Assembly (NCBI GenBank): GCA_050736695.1
Contig: JBOHWH010000170.1
Location: 1 to 64,000 of the forward strand
DNA: 64,000 bases
Direction of reading: 5' to 3'
From: JBARDN01 sp050736695
GTDB taxonomy: Bacteria; Desulfobacterota; Binatia; Binatales; Binataceae
Below are positions 9,044 through 17,287 of the stretch, piece by piece. The notes below the pieces were generated by a model. That model ran no database searches, was not told where the DNA came from, and saw only the letters and a program-made list of their open reading frames with translations. Position 1 is the first letter of the stretch; each line of letters begins with the position of its first letter. The position numbers and the translations under genes were made by a program.

Positions 9044-9844
9044 CTAGTAAGCTTGGCTCTTGCCGAAGCCTCTGACCAGGCGTTCGAGTTCTTCTTCGGT
9101 GAAACCGGCGAGCAGCCGCGCCTCGCGCGCGATCGTGATGCCCTGGTCGATCTCGATATCCTTGCCGTTGACGCGCTGCATGATTTTGTCAGCCTTGTCG
9201 ACTGTGGTGCGCGTGCCGGCGAAATTGAACAGATCGTCGATACTATTCTGAAAGTCTTGGGCTTTTTTGTAGCGTTCGGGATCGCCCTCAGTCAGCTTGC
9301 GCATCCATCGCGAGCCCATCCGCACGTGCGTGATTTCGTCGGCGAGCACGTAATCGACCGAGCGCTCGATCACTTCGTCGCCCATCTTCTGCGCCAGGCG
9401 AATGAGTTGTTCGAAGACGTCGCAGGCAAGGCCCTCGAGTCCGCGATTGATTCCGGCGACTCGCGCGGCGGGATCCGCGGCCTGGGTGCATGACCACAGT
9501 ACTTCGCTCTCCGGAAATTCGCCGTAGAACGAACCCGTGTACTCGAGCAGCTTCATGTAGATTTCGGCGTGGCGCGATTCGTCCCAAACCTGGCGCGCCA
9601 TGTCGAGCTGGAACTCCCACGGCGAGTCGGGAAAATCGAACACAGTACGGCCCGCGGCTTCCATCGCCTGAAACTCACCGGCGCAGATTCCATGCAGCCG
9701 CGTCTTCAGGAAATCCTCTTCATAGGGCATCGCGCCGTTGGGCGTCAGCCCCTGCTCGGAGCGCGCGCGCCGCGAGCGCTCGGCGGGAACCAGAATATGA
9801 TCCTCGGGGCGTGCGAGCTTATCGACGGGAATCATTCGCTGCAT
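9044..9844 (-). CDS. Ferritin-like diiron protein, paralog 2
   Basis: A 266-aa paralog of the downstream gene. The diiron ligands are at E57, E89-x-x-H92, E137 and E170-x-x-H173. It differs from paralog 1 mainly in the N-terminal arm and by an insertion near residue 215. Strong conservation of ligand helices with different termini suggests two subunits of a hetero-oligomer or enzymes of different specificity after a tandem duplication. Only 30 bases separate it from the small gene upstream, so it is probably co-transcribed. No catalytic function can be assigned from sequence alone. Confidence 0.8.
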   Translation of the reverse strand: MQRMIPVDKLARPEDHILVPAERSRRARSEQGLTPNGAMPYEEDFLKTRLHGICAGEFQAMEAAGRTVFDFPDSPWEFQLDMARQVWDESRHAEIYMKLLEYTGSFYGEFPESEVLWSCTQAADPAARVAGINRGLEGLACDVFEQLIRLAQKMGDEVIERSVDYVLADEITHVRMGSRWMRKLTEGDPERYKKAQDFQNSIDDLFNFAGTRTTVDKADKIMQRVNGKDIEIDQGITIAREARLLAGFTEEELERLVRGFGKSQAY

Positions 9845-9874
9845 GATGGATCTCCTAGCTGCGCGTGGCTGTTT

Positions 9875-10261
9875 CTATCTGGTCCAGGCTGACCGCGCCT
9901 CGGTCAGGTTATTTGCTTCGCGGACGGTCCAGCGGCCATCCTCTTCGCCGAGCCGGAACTGAAGCGTGAAGGGCAAGGCTGCGCGGCCGGTCAGGCGAGC
10001 TTTGGTGTACCAATGTTTCGCGATTCGCGCCTGCCCGATGATCGTAACTTTATCATATGCACCCGGTTTGACCGAGTCCGCAATTTTGAGCATCGCCTCG
10101 ACCGCCTGCGGATGCGACGCGGTCTCGACCTCGGCGCGATGGCCGGCGACGATCGCGGCAAGGAGCGCATCGGCGGCCGCGATCATCGATTGCGGCGGCT
10201 CGACGATCCTCGCGATCGGCTGCGGCCCCATCACGTTGGCGCGGTTTCCCAAGTCAGCCAT
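9875..10261 (-). CDS. Small conserved protein of the ferritin operon, copy B
   Basis: 128 aa, no signal peptide or membrane segment. I do not recognise a named family. The C-terminal half (pattern K-A-R-L-T-G, then F-R-L-x-E-E-D-G-R-W-x-V, ending L-T-E-A-R-S-A-W) matches the neighbouring 122-aa protein, so the two are paralogs. The alternating strands with a final G-R-W-x-V strand resemble small cone-shaped NTF2/SnoaL-like proteins, but this is a guess. Its start overlaps the end of the upstream gene by 8 bases, implying coupled translation and possibly a partner role for the diiron proteins. Confidence 0.65.
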   Translation of the reverse strand: MADLGNRANVMGPQPIARIVEPPQSMIAAADALLAAIVAGHRAEVETASHPQAVEAMLKIADSVKPGAYDKVTIIGQARIAKHWYTKARLTGRAALPFTLQFRLGEEDGRWTVREANNLTEARSAWTR

Positions 10262-10622
10262 TCGGATTGCCTCGGCGTTCAGCGGCGTAATGCTGGATAT
10301 CGCTCCACGGCGATCGCTTGGTGCTGAGGTCTTCCGCGTCAGCGATTACAAATTTTCCGGCGTCAGACTTCTTCCATCGGACCAGCAGTTTGGCGCCGCC
10401 CTTGGCGCCCGAGAGGCGAAGCTTGGACATGAACTGGCCGCCGATCTTCGCAAGTGCGAGGGTCTCGAAATTATCGAACGGGCGCAGCGATGCGATCGAG
10501 GCGAGCGCCTCGCGATAGCTCTCGCGCGCCGAGTCGTCAACATAAGTATCGGCGTCAGCGCTGCCGGCGAGCAGGGCTTTGCCGTGCGCGATAATCCGAT
10601 CCTCGAGTTCAGGAACGTTCAT
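10254..10622 (-). CDS. Small conserved protein of the ferritin operon, copy A
   Basis: 122 aa. I start it at the ATG whose A is the last base of the upstream stop (TGATG), rather than at the in-frame TTG one codon earlier. It is paralogous to the next gene: both have an N-terminal helical half and a C-terminal strand pattern ending S-K-L-R-L-S-G ... V-R-W ... K-F-V-I-A-D-A-E-D-L-S ... R-S-P-W. No known motif or metal site is evident. The one-base stop/start overlap and shared operon suggest it works with the ferritin-like proteins. Confidence 0.65.
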   Translation of the reverse strand: MNVPELEDRIIAHGKALLAGSADADTYVDDSARESYREALASIASLRPFDNFETLALAKIGGQFMSKLRLSGAKGGAKLLVRWKKSDAGKFVIADAEDLSTKRSPWSDIQHYAAERRGNPNG

Positions 10623-11239
10623 CAACTGCGGCCGAACTTTTTCGGCCCCTCCTTCTCGGGCTCGAAGCCCAGCACTCCGCCCGAGGCCGCCAGCAGATCC
10701 TCCAGATGCGCCTGCCAGGTGGCGGCGCGGCGATACATCTGCGCCGAGTCGAGGAGATCGCCAAGCAGCACGAGGCCCTTCTCTACGTGCGAGTTTTCCT
10801 CTTCGAGAATGCGCTGGAAAATCCGAATCGTCGGCGGCTCATAGACCGGGTTGGCGGCGGTGATAAGCGCGCTGTAGTGCGAAATGAGATGCGGCTTCAG
10901 CACGCGGTAGATTCCGGTCAGCCGCTCGATAGTGTCTTCCCACTGCTCCTTGTCTTCGATCTCCTGGATAAAGGTGACGAAGTTTTCATTGGCCGGCTTT
11001 GAGACCTGCGCTTGCGTGCGCAGCTCCGGCAAGCGCTTGCCGAGCGCGTCGGTATGGAGCGCGTCTTCGTACACCTGCCGTGCCATCTCGAGCTTGACCG
11101 GGACTTCGGGCGTAAGTGCGATCCATCCCGCCATCATCCGCATCATGCGCTCTTCGGCGTAGCGGTAGTTCATGATTTGGCTCACGCTCTCGCGGACGCT
11201 GTAAACGCCGTCGAGTGTACGCCTGTCGTAAAACGCCAT
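10622..11239 (-). CDS. Ferritin-like protein, divergent third member
   Basis: 205 aa, helical. It shares with the two larger proteins a weak core (E-M-A-R-Q-V-Y-E-D-A-L-H and a late E-E-E-N-S-H), giving candidate diiron ligands around E29/E30, D59-x-x-H62 (aspartate where the paralogs have glutamate) and E148-x-x-H151. It starts 3 bases after the TetR stop, so it is the first structural gene of the operon. Probably a ferritin-like bundle, but the ligand set is less certain than in the other two. The substrate is unknown. Confidence 0.65.
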   Translation of the reverse strand: MAFYDRRTLDGVYSVRESVSQIMNYRYAEERMMRMMAGWIALTPEVPVKLEMARQVYEDALHTDALGKRLPELRTQAQVSKPANENFVTFIQEIEDKEQWEDTIERLTGIYRVLKPHLISHYSALITAANPVYEPPTIRIFQRILEEENSHVEKGLVLLGDLLDSAQMYRRAATWQAHLEDLLAASGGVLGFEPEKEGPKKFGRS

Positions 11240-11242
11240 CGC

Positions 11243-11923
11243 TTATGACTCCTCGAACCGCGCAATCTCGGACGCGTCGGGCCTATCGGTCTGCTTGCCG
11301 GCTCCGGTTGCGAAAAAGCGGCCTTCGATTATTCCGGCGATCTCGCGCCAGTAGGTTTCCTTGTCGATTCCCGCAAGTGCGCGCCCGCCGGTCGCCCATC
11401 CGGCGCACAGCATATGGATGATATGCACCGCGCTCTGCAGGTTCTCGAAACGAACCACGCCCGCGGCGCTTCCGCGCTCGAGCACCCGACTTACGGCGCG
11501 CAAGTAAGGATCGATCGCCGCCGCCATCTCCTTGCGATAACGGGTGCGCCGCGCGAGGTAGCGGGCCTCGTGATACAGGACGTTGAAGGCCTCGCGATAG
11601 CGATCGATCACGTCGAGAATCGCGCGCATCATCTGGACCAGTTCGCGGCGCGGGTCGTCGCCACCACGCTCCCGGATGACCGGCAACTGCTCGATCAACT
11701 CCGACACCATCGACTCCGCGATCAGGACCAGGATTTCGTCCTTGCTGTGCAAATAGACATAGATCGATCCGGCGGCGATCCCCGCTTCGAGCGCGAACTC
11801 CTTGACCGAGGCTTCATGAAAAGATTTGCGTTCGAGGACGCGGCAAGCCGCCAGGAAAATCTGGCGACGGCGCTGGCGGACCAGCACTTCGTCGTGAGGG
11901 AGCGATCGCAAAGCCTCAGGCAT
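11243..11923 (-). CDS. TetR/AcrR-family repressor of the ferritin operon
   Basis: 226-aa regulator starting at ATG 11923. The N-terminus has the TetR helix-turn-helix: an R-R-R-Q-I-F-L-A-A helix, then F-A-L-E-A-G-I-A-A-G-S-I-Y-V-Y-L recognition segment and K-D-E-I-L. The C-terminal domain is the variable ligand-binding/dimer part. It heads an operon with the three ferritin-like and two small proteins and diverges from a broken MFS gene. Two palindromes at 11985-11998 and 12004-12021 upstream of its start are likely operators, so autoregulation is expected. The ligand is unknown; acyl-CoA or a hydrophobic compound is a possibility only. Confidence 0.88.
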   Translation of the reverse strand: MPEALRSLPHDEVLVRQRRRQIFLAACRVLERKSFHEASVKEFALEAGIAAGSIYVYLHSKDEILVLIAESMVSELIEQLPVIRERGGDDPRRELVQMMRAILDVIDRYREAFNVLYHEARYLARRTRYRKEMAAAIDPYLRAVSRVLERGSAAGVVRFENLQSAVHIIHMLCAGWATGGRALAGIDKETYWREIAGIIEGRFFATGAGKQTDRPDASEIARFEES

Positions 11924-11984
11924 CGTAAGGTGCGCCGTGCGGCGCGGGAGTGATCGCGGTGCACGGACTGGCCAGATTCTATTG

Positions 11985-11998
11985 AATGAACGTTCATT
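11985..11998. promoter_or_regulatory. Palindromic operator 1 (TetR type)
   Basis: Perfect 14-bp palindrome AATGAACGTTCATT in the leader between the divergent TetR and MFS genes. Size, symmetry and position fit a TetR-family dimer site. Confidence 0.7.
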
Positions 11999-12003
11999 TG
12001 TCA

Positions 12004-12021
12004 ACCGTTCGGTCGAACGGT
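12004..12021. promoter_or_regulatory. Palindromic operator 2 (TetR type)
   Basis: ACCGTTCG and CGAACGGT flank a GT spacer, giving an 18-bp site with perfect 8-bp arms. It lies 5 bases from operator 1 but has a different sequence; both contain a GTTC/GAAC core. Two dimers on one face, or two different regulators, are possible. Confidence 0.65.
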
Positions 12022-13497
12022 CGCGGCTCTGGCGTAATTCGGACTTTCTGAAGCTTTGGACCGGCTCGACTATTTCGGTGTTCGGGTCGCTGGTCACGGT
12101 TGTCGCGTTGCCGTTTGCCGCGATCCTGACGCTTGGCGCGAGCCCGTTCCAGATGGCGTTGTTGCGCGCGAGCGACATCGTTCCCGCGTTGATCATGGCG
12201 CTGGTCGCGGGGGTCTGGGTCGATCGGCTGAAGCGGCGCCCGATCCTGATCATCACCGACCTCGGGCGCGCGATCTTGCTGGCGACGATTCCGGCCGCCG
12301 CGTTTGCGCATGTGCTCGGGATGGCGCAGCTCTACGCGGTCACTCTGCTCGCCGCGATCCTCGGAATCTTTTTCGAGGTTGCGTACCGCTCTTATCTGCC
12401 CTCGATCGTCGAGAGAGCCGAGCTGGCCGAAGCGAACAGCAAACTCGGCGCGAGCGCCTCGGTCGCGGAGGTGGGCGCATTCAGCCTTGCGGGATGGATG
12501 GTGCAGGCGCTCAGCGCGCCGATCGCAATCCTGATCGACGCGATCTCGTTCCTGTTCTCGGCGGCCTTTGTCTGGAGGATCAGGGCGGTCGAGCCGGTCC
12601 CGCGCACCGAGGCCTCGCGCGAGAGTATACGGCGCGAAGTGGGCTAGGGCGCGCGCTTTGTGCTGAACGATTCGATTCTGCGCGCGCTGGTTCCCGCGAT
12701 CGCTATCAGCACTTTCGGCACCAGCATGTTCGGCACCGAGTACTCGCTCTATGCACTGCGCACACTCGGCTTCAAACCCGGTGTGCTCGGAGTGATTTTT
12801 GCGATCGGCGGAATCGGTTCGCTCATCGGCGCGCTGATGGTCGAACGGATTTCGAATCGCTATGGCGCGGGCCCGACGATGATCGCCGGCTTGACGCTGT
12901 GGGGGGCCGGCGAGCTTTGCGTTCCGATCGCGCGCTCGGCGACTATGCTTGGCGCCGTGCTGATGATCGCGCAACAACTCAGCGACGGCGCGGCGATGCT
13001 TTACTACATCAACCTCACCACGCTTCGGCAGACGATTCCTCCGGACACGATGCTCGGGCGGGTGAATGCGACAGTGCGATTTTTGGTGCTGACGTGCCAG
13101 CTCGCGGGAACCTTCGCCAGCGGAATTCTGGCCGAGGTCATCGGGCTTCGCGCGACGCTGGCGATCGGTGCGTCGGCGAATCTTGTCGCGGCAGGATGGC
13201 TGGTGATTTCTCCGATCCGGAATCTGGCGGACGTGAGCGGACCTGCCGATGCCAGAGCAACCGCCGCGCCGTCGCCATGAACGATAACATAGGAGGACTC
13301 GTGGACTCGTCGCGCGCCCCTACGAATTTCGATCGGAGATTTCTTTCTTCGTAGGTGCGGCTCGAGAGCCGTCCGTCCCCGCTTTTGATCTCTCATATAT
13401 TGATAGGAGCCTGGGCCGGGACTGATACCCTGTTTCCGCGCCGCCGTTATCGTCGGTTGCGGGGCTCAGCTATGCTTTCCGGTCGGGAACCTCGCCT

Positions 13498-13944
13498 ATG
13501 CCCGAAAATCCGCCCAAATTTGTCAGGGAAACCGCAGTCGAGCGATTCTTCAACCAAAGCTTTGGATTTCTGCTGCGCTTCGGGATTGGCGCGGCGCATA
13601 ACTATTTGCTTATCACCAAGGGCCGCAAGACCGGGCGTGAGTTCTCGACCCCGGTCAACCTGCTCGAAATGAACGGGCGCCGGTACCTGGTCGCGAGCCG
13701 CGGCGAAACCGGATGGGTCCGCAATGCGCGCGCTTCGGGCTCGATCGTTTTGAAAAAGGGCGCCAAGCAGTGGACCTGGAAGGTGCGCGAGCTTGCGATC
13801 GACGAACGTCCGCCGGTGATCAAGGAATTCCTCGATCGATTCGCGTCGTCGGTGCAGCGCTTCTACACGATTCGCGCCGGCTCGCCGGTCGAGGAGTTTC
13901 GCGCCGTGGCTCCATCCAATCCCGTCTTCGAGCTCAGCTCCTAG
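13498..13944 (+). CDS. Deazaflavin (F420)-type nitroreductase family protein
   Basis: 148-aa protein of the DUF385/Ddn-like split beta-barrel family. Diagnostic features: TKGRKTGREFSTPV (the G-R-K-T/S-G cofactor-phosphate motif), the strand L-V-A-S-R-G, and W-V-R-N-A-R-A-S-G. Family members bind F420, FMN or FAD and reduce quinones or nitro compounds; which cofactor is used here cannot be told. The start ATG 13498 is the first in frame. The 215-base gap upstream holds no gene I can support. Followed by an MFS transporter after 21 bases, likely the same transcript. Confidence 0.75.
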   Translation: MPENPPKFVRETAVERFFNQSFGFLLRFGIGAAHNYLLITKGRKTGREFSTPVNLLEMNGRRYLVASRGETGWVRNARASGSIVLKKGAKQWTWKVRELAIDERPPVIKEFLDRFASSVQRFYTIRAGSPVEEFRAVAPSNPVFELSS

Positions 13945-13965
13945 CGCCTTGCGCGGGATCGCCAG

Positions 13966-15318
13966 ATGACTATCCCGACCGAGTCCGGCTTGCCGCTCTT
14001 TGCCGAGCCGCTACCGGGCGAGTCATCGACAGGCGAGCCGCTTCCGGCATTTTACGATACCGCCGAGAATCGCGGGCGCGTGCGCTCGACCGTGTGGATC
14101 CTGATCGCGATGCTGGTTTATCAGGGTTACGCGGGCTCGATCGTCGTGGTTGCGTCGCCGTGGATCGCGAAGAGCTTTGCGCTCGGCGAGTCGGCGCTGG
14201 CGCGCGTGTTCGCGTTCCTTGCGCTCGCGGCGCTCGGCTCGCTCATCCTGTCGCGGATGGTCGATAAGACGGGACGGCGGCGGGTGCTGATCTGGTCGGC
14301 GATAGCGATTCCGCTTGCGGCGCTGGGCGCGGCGGCCGCCACGAAGCTTGTGACATTCATCGCCTGCGCGATCGTGATGAACGCATTTCTGGGCGCGGCC
14401 GCCGCTTCCTCGATCGTGATCCTGGCCGAAGTGATGCCGATCGCGCGCCGCGCCGAGGGTCAGAGCTGGGCGGGAATCGCGGGCGCCGCGGGCAGCGGGC
14501 TCAGCGTCTTCCTGATCCCGATCATCATCTCGCTTGGGGTCTCGTGGCGATGGCTCCTGGTGATCGCGGGCGCGGGAATCGCCCTAGCGCCGATGGTTGC
14601 GCGAATCAAGGAAAGCGACCGGTGGACTGCCGTCGCGATCGAAGGCGGCGCGGAGCGCACGCACTTCTATGATGTTTTCGTGCCGCTCTATCGCAAGCGC
14701 TCGGTCACGCTGATCATCTGCACAATGCTCGCGGCCATATCGGGCGAGGGAGTGAACGCGTGGTCATACTTCCACGCTGTTTCGACGGTGGGCCTGTCGC
14801 CGGCGATCGCGAGCACGCTCACTATCGTCAGCGGAGGCGTGGGCATGTTCGGATTTCCGCTGGGCGCGTGGGCGGCGGAACGCTTCGGGCGCGTGCCGAC
14901 GATAGTGTTATCCGGACTGGCGGTCTCGACGCTCGCGCTGGGTTACTTCTGGGGGCCGCCAGCGCATTTCGCGCATCCCGCGTTGTGGCTCGGATTCGCG
15001 TATCTGATCCTCAACACCTGCGCGAACGCGTTGACTGTCGCCTCGAACTCCGCAGTCACCGAGCTTTTTCCGACTGAATTGCGCGGCACGATTATCGGAT
15101 GGTTTGCGCTGGTGGGCGCTGGCGGAGCGCTGGGCGCCGAGGCGACGATCTCGATCCTCGCGCGGCGGCTCGGCGGAATCGCGGGCGTGACCGGATGGCT
15201 GAGCCTGCTCGGAGTTCCGTCGGCGATCGCATTCGGCCTGCTGATCGACGAGACGCGCGGCCTCCCGCTAGAGGCCGCCGCCAGGGAAGAAGAATTCCGC
15301 ACCGGCGATCCCGGCTAG
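13966..15318 (+). CDS. MFS transporter
   Basis: 450 aa with about 12 hydrophobic helices after a 40-residue hydrophilic N-terminal tail. The loop between helices 2 and 3 carries the MFS signature as D-K-T-G-R-R-R-V. A second R/G-rich loop (A-E-R-F-G-R-V-P-T) marks the symmetrical position in the C-terminal half. The overall form is that of a metabolite:H+ symporter of the inner membrane; the substrate cannot be predicted. It follows the nitroreductase-like gene in the same direction and ends close to a palindromic repeat region. Confidence 0.8.
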   Translation: MTIPTESGLPLFAEPLPGESSTGEPLPAFYDTAENRGRVRSTVWILIAMLVYQGYAGSIVVVASPWIAKSFALGESALARVFAFLALAALGSLILSRMVDKTGRRRVLIWSAIAIPLAALGAAAATKLVTFIACAIVMNAFLGAAAASSIVILAEVMPIARRAEGQSWAGIAGAAGSGLSVFLIPIIISLGVSWRWLLVIAGAGIALAPMVARIKESDRWTAVAIEGGAERTHFYDVFVPLYRKRSVTLIICTMLAAISGEGVNAWSYFHAVSTVGLSPAIASTLTIVSGGVGMFGFPLGAWAAERFGRVPTIVLSGLAVSTLALGYFWGPPAHFAHPALWLGFAYLILNTCANALTVASNSAVTELFPTELRGTIIGWFALVGAGGALGAEATISILARRLGGIAGVTGWLSLLGVPSAIAFGLLIDETRGLPLEAAAREEEFRTGDPG

Positions 15319-15349
15319 TCTCCGCGCGCTTTTGAGATGCCCTCGCCGA

Positions 15350-15530
15350 TCAGGAGAGGGTGCGCCGAAGGCGCGGGTGAGGGTTCCGCTCTTACTCCTC
15401 GATTACCGCCAGAATCTGCACGACCACACAGTCCGTCTCGCGCGGCGCGACTTCATTCCAGGGGAGCACCGGCTTATGCGGAGGCGTGCATATCAATTGG
15501 AATAGACGCAGAGCGGAACCCTCATCCGCG
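15350..15530. repeat. REP-like repeat pair in inverted orientation
   Basis: A GGAGAGGGTGCGCC-GAA-GGCGCGGGTGAGGG type palindromic unit at about 15351-15384 runs into a 20-base arm (15371-15391) that returns inverted, with one mismatch, at 15511-15530. The 120 bases between hold no gene with a start codon, although the minus-strand frame around 15400-15520 is open for about 45 codons. The right arm supplies the stop codon of the JAMM gene. It resembles the element at 6007-6098. Confidence 0.6.
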
Positions 15531-16019
15531 TGTCACTAGGCTTACAACCTCGAGCTCGGTCTCGGCGAATTCCTTGTTGGCTTCGTCCCACACGAATGCG
15601 GCGGCGCGTACGAACTTCCCCGCCCGGATCGACATCACAAGGTATGCCGTGTCCGGATAGTCTGGTTCCGATGGATCGAACGAGCAGGCGGCCGCGCGAT
15701 CGGTCGCGGAGAAATAGGCGCCGTGATCGGGATGCGAGTGATAAACGATCCGGAGCGCGAGTTTGCGGCGATCGACCTCGTTCATCACCGCCAGATGCTC
15801 CTTCGGCTCCATCAGGAACGCGGTTCGCGCGTCGCGCGAAAACGCGGCGGGATCCTCGGCGTGCTTGCGATTCTGGATATTGGTGATCGGGCGAACTTCC
15901 TCTACCGAATCGCCGGCGGCGCTTCCAATAATAAAGCCGCAGCATTCGTTTGGAAATTCGCGCTCACCCTGTGCGACTATCGCATCGATACTTGCGCGCG
16001 TGATTGTAGCTCGCTTCAC
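15522..16019 (-). CDS. JAMM/MPN+ (M67) metallopeptidase
   Basis: 165-aa single-domain Mov34/MPN/PAD-1 protein with the complete zinc-protease motif: E25, then H94-S-H96, S104 and D107 (H-x-H-x7-S-x2-D). Prokaryotic JAMM proteins of this size cleave C-terminal extensions from ubiquitin-like sulfur carriers such as CysO or ThiS, or act in related pathways; no carrier gene is nearby. Start is GTG 16019, overlapping the stop of the PanE-like gene (GTGA). The last few residues (V-T-R-G) are encoded by the inverted repeat arm, suggesting the original C-terminus was replaced by repeat insertion. Confidence 0.85.
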   Translation of the reverse strand: MKRATITRASIDAIVAQGEREFPNECCGFIIGSAAGDSVEEVRPITNIQNRKHAEDPAAFSRDARTAFLMEPKEHLAVMNEVDRRKLALRIVYHSHPDHGAYFSATDRAAACSFDPSEPDYPDTAYLVMSIRAGKFVRAAAFVWDEANKEFAETELEVVSLVTRG

Positions 16020-17020
16020 GTTTCCTCCGTGCGGGAATTTTCCGCGGCCATAGCCGCCGCACGCCGCCGCTCCGCGCCATGAATCATTCGGACCATCGTG
16101 GCGTTGATCGGCGCGTCGATTCCGTGACGCGCGCCGAGCTCGACGATCTTGCCGTTGAGTGCGTCGATATCGGTGCGCGCGCGGCGGTCCAAATCCGAGA
16201 GCATCGTGGGACGATGGCTGGCGGTCGCGGGAATCAGGCGGCCGTAGAAAACCTCGCGATAAGCACGGGCGTCGGAAAACGGCATCCGCACCTCCGCGCG
16301 CGCCGCAACCTCGAACGCCTCTTCGATCAGGTCATCCATAATCGCGCGCAGATCGGTGTCGGCCGCGAGCGCTCCGTAACTCGTCTCGAACAGGGCGCCG
16401 AGCGGGTTCAGCGCTGCGTTGTACACGAGCTTGGTCCAGATAATCGGCATGATATCGGCGTAGCCGAGAGCAGGCACGCCCGCCGCGCCGAGTGTCGCGG
16501 CGATTTCATGGGCGCGCGTCTCGAGCGCGGCCGCCAGCTCGCGATGCTGTTTGGGATCGGGGCCGATCGCGACCGGATCGGCGAAGACGGTCACGTGCGC
16601 GGCGCCGGGATGCGGAATTTCCGCGCCGAAAATTACCCGTGCGCCGAGCACCCGTGAAATCGAAAAGCGTTCGGCCAGCGCCTCGATATTTCCAAGCCCG
16701 TTCTGCATCGAGACGATGATTCCGTCGCGGTCCAGCCGATCGGAAATCGCATCGGCGATCGACGCGGTATCATACGGCTTGACCGTGCACAAAATCAGAT
16801 CGTAGCGACCGCCGAGCTCCGCAGGATCGGCGGCTAGCGTCAGGCCTCGCACGCGCGACTCGCCCAGGAGTCCGGTCACATGCAATCCGTCGCGTGCGAT
16901 CGCGGCGAGATGAGCAGGCCGCCCGAGCATCGTCACCCGATGACCGGCCTGATGCAGATGCGCGCCAACCACCGAGCCGATCGCGCCCGCACCCGCGATA
17001 AGAATTCGCTGAGCCGCCAT
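16016..17020 (-). CDS. panE: Ketopantoate reductase-like protein (PanE/ApbA family)
   Basis: 334-aa NADPH-dependent 2-dehydropantoate 2-reductase family enzyme. The Rossmann motif G-A-G-A-I-G-S lies within the first 15 residues; K in I-L-C-T-V-K-P-Y and the N-G-L-G-N motif follow, and the C-terminal domain has W-T-K-L-V-Y-N-A-A-L-N-P, all typical of the family. It would make pantoate for CoA, though many relatives act on other 2-keto acids. ATG 17020 and ATG 17023 are both possible starts; no good ribosome site is seen. It overlaps the JAMM gene by 4 bases. Confidence 0.85.
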   Translation of the reverse strand: MAAQRILIAGAGAIGSVVGAHLHQAGHRVTMLGRPAHLAAIARDGLHVTGLLGESRVRGLTLAADPAELGGRYDLILCTVKPYDTASIADAISDRLDRDGIIVSMQNGLGNIEALAERFSISRVLGARVIFGAEIPHPGAAHVTVFADPVAIGPDPKQHRELAAALETRAHEIAATLGAAGVPALGYADIMPIIWTKLVYNAALNPLGALFETSYGALAADTDLRAIMDDLIEEAFEVAARAEVRMPFSDARAYREVFYGRLIPATASHRPTMLSDLDRRARTDIDALNGKIVELGARHGIDAPINATMVRMIHGAERRRAAAMAAENSRTEET

Positions 17021-17077
17021 CATGGAGAAAGTACGATCGAAACGCAGTCCAAACAATCCACGGGATTTCACCTCGTC

Positions 17078-17188
17078 GCCGTCATTTCGCCCGCGGGGAG
17101 AAATCCCGGGCGCAGGGCTGCTGCAGGTCGCGTCGGCGCCGAGCATGGGCGGCCTCGGGATTTCTCGCCCAGAGCTCGAAATGACGGC
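17078..17188. repeat. MITE-like nested palindrome
   Basis: 111-bp element with perfect 12-bp terminal inverted repeats (GCCGTCATTTCG at 17078-17089, CGAAATGACGGC at 17177-17188) and inner perfect 11-bp repeats (17098-17108 and 17156-17166). It has no coding capacity and lies between the divergent panE-like and pyrD-like genes, where it would fold into a long hairpin. Confidence 0.65.
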
Positions 17189-17287
17189 ACGGACAAGGAA
17201 CTCTGATCCGAAAATTCTGAATCTGTGAAGCCCGTGTGATCGGTGGATTGTTTGACGCTTGCGCTTTCAAGCGGCTACATAGCGAGC

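Larger units (their letters stand above)
11937..13280 (+). pseudogene. MFS transporter interrupted by one in-frame TAG
   Basis: A single reading frame encodes a whole major facilitator (EntS/MFS_3-like; FLKLW near the start, W-V-D-R-L-K-R-R-P loop after helix 3) but is cut by one amber codon at 12645-12647, between the fifth/sixth helices and a second half that restarts at GTG 12660. No other damage is seen in about 445 codons. TGG to TAG is the simplest change. It could be a fresh pseudogene, a sequencing error, or two co-translated half-transporters. Start uncertain: GTG 11937 (AAGG six bases upstream) or TTG 11982, which overlaps the operator. Likely exports a compound sensed by the divergent TetR protein. 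Confidence 0.7.

Noticed and set aside
12645..12647. Pyrrolysine reading of the amber codon
   Set aside because: No hint of Pyl machinery, the site is in a transporter loop, and no other in-frame TAG cases are seen.
13284..13361. 25-codon ORF after the MFS pseudogene
   Set aside because: ATG present but no ribosome site or recognisable motif; cannot be supported.
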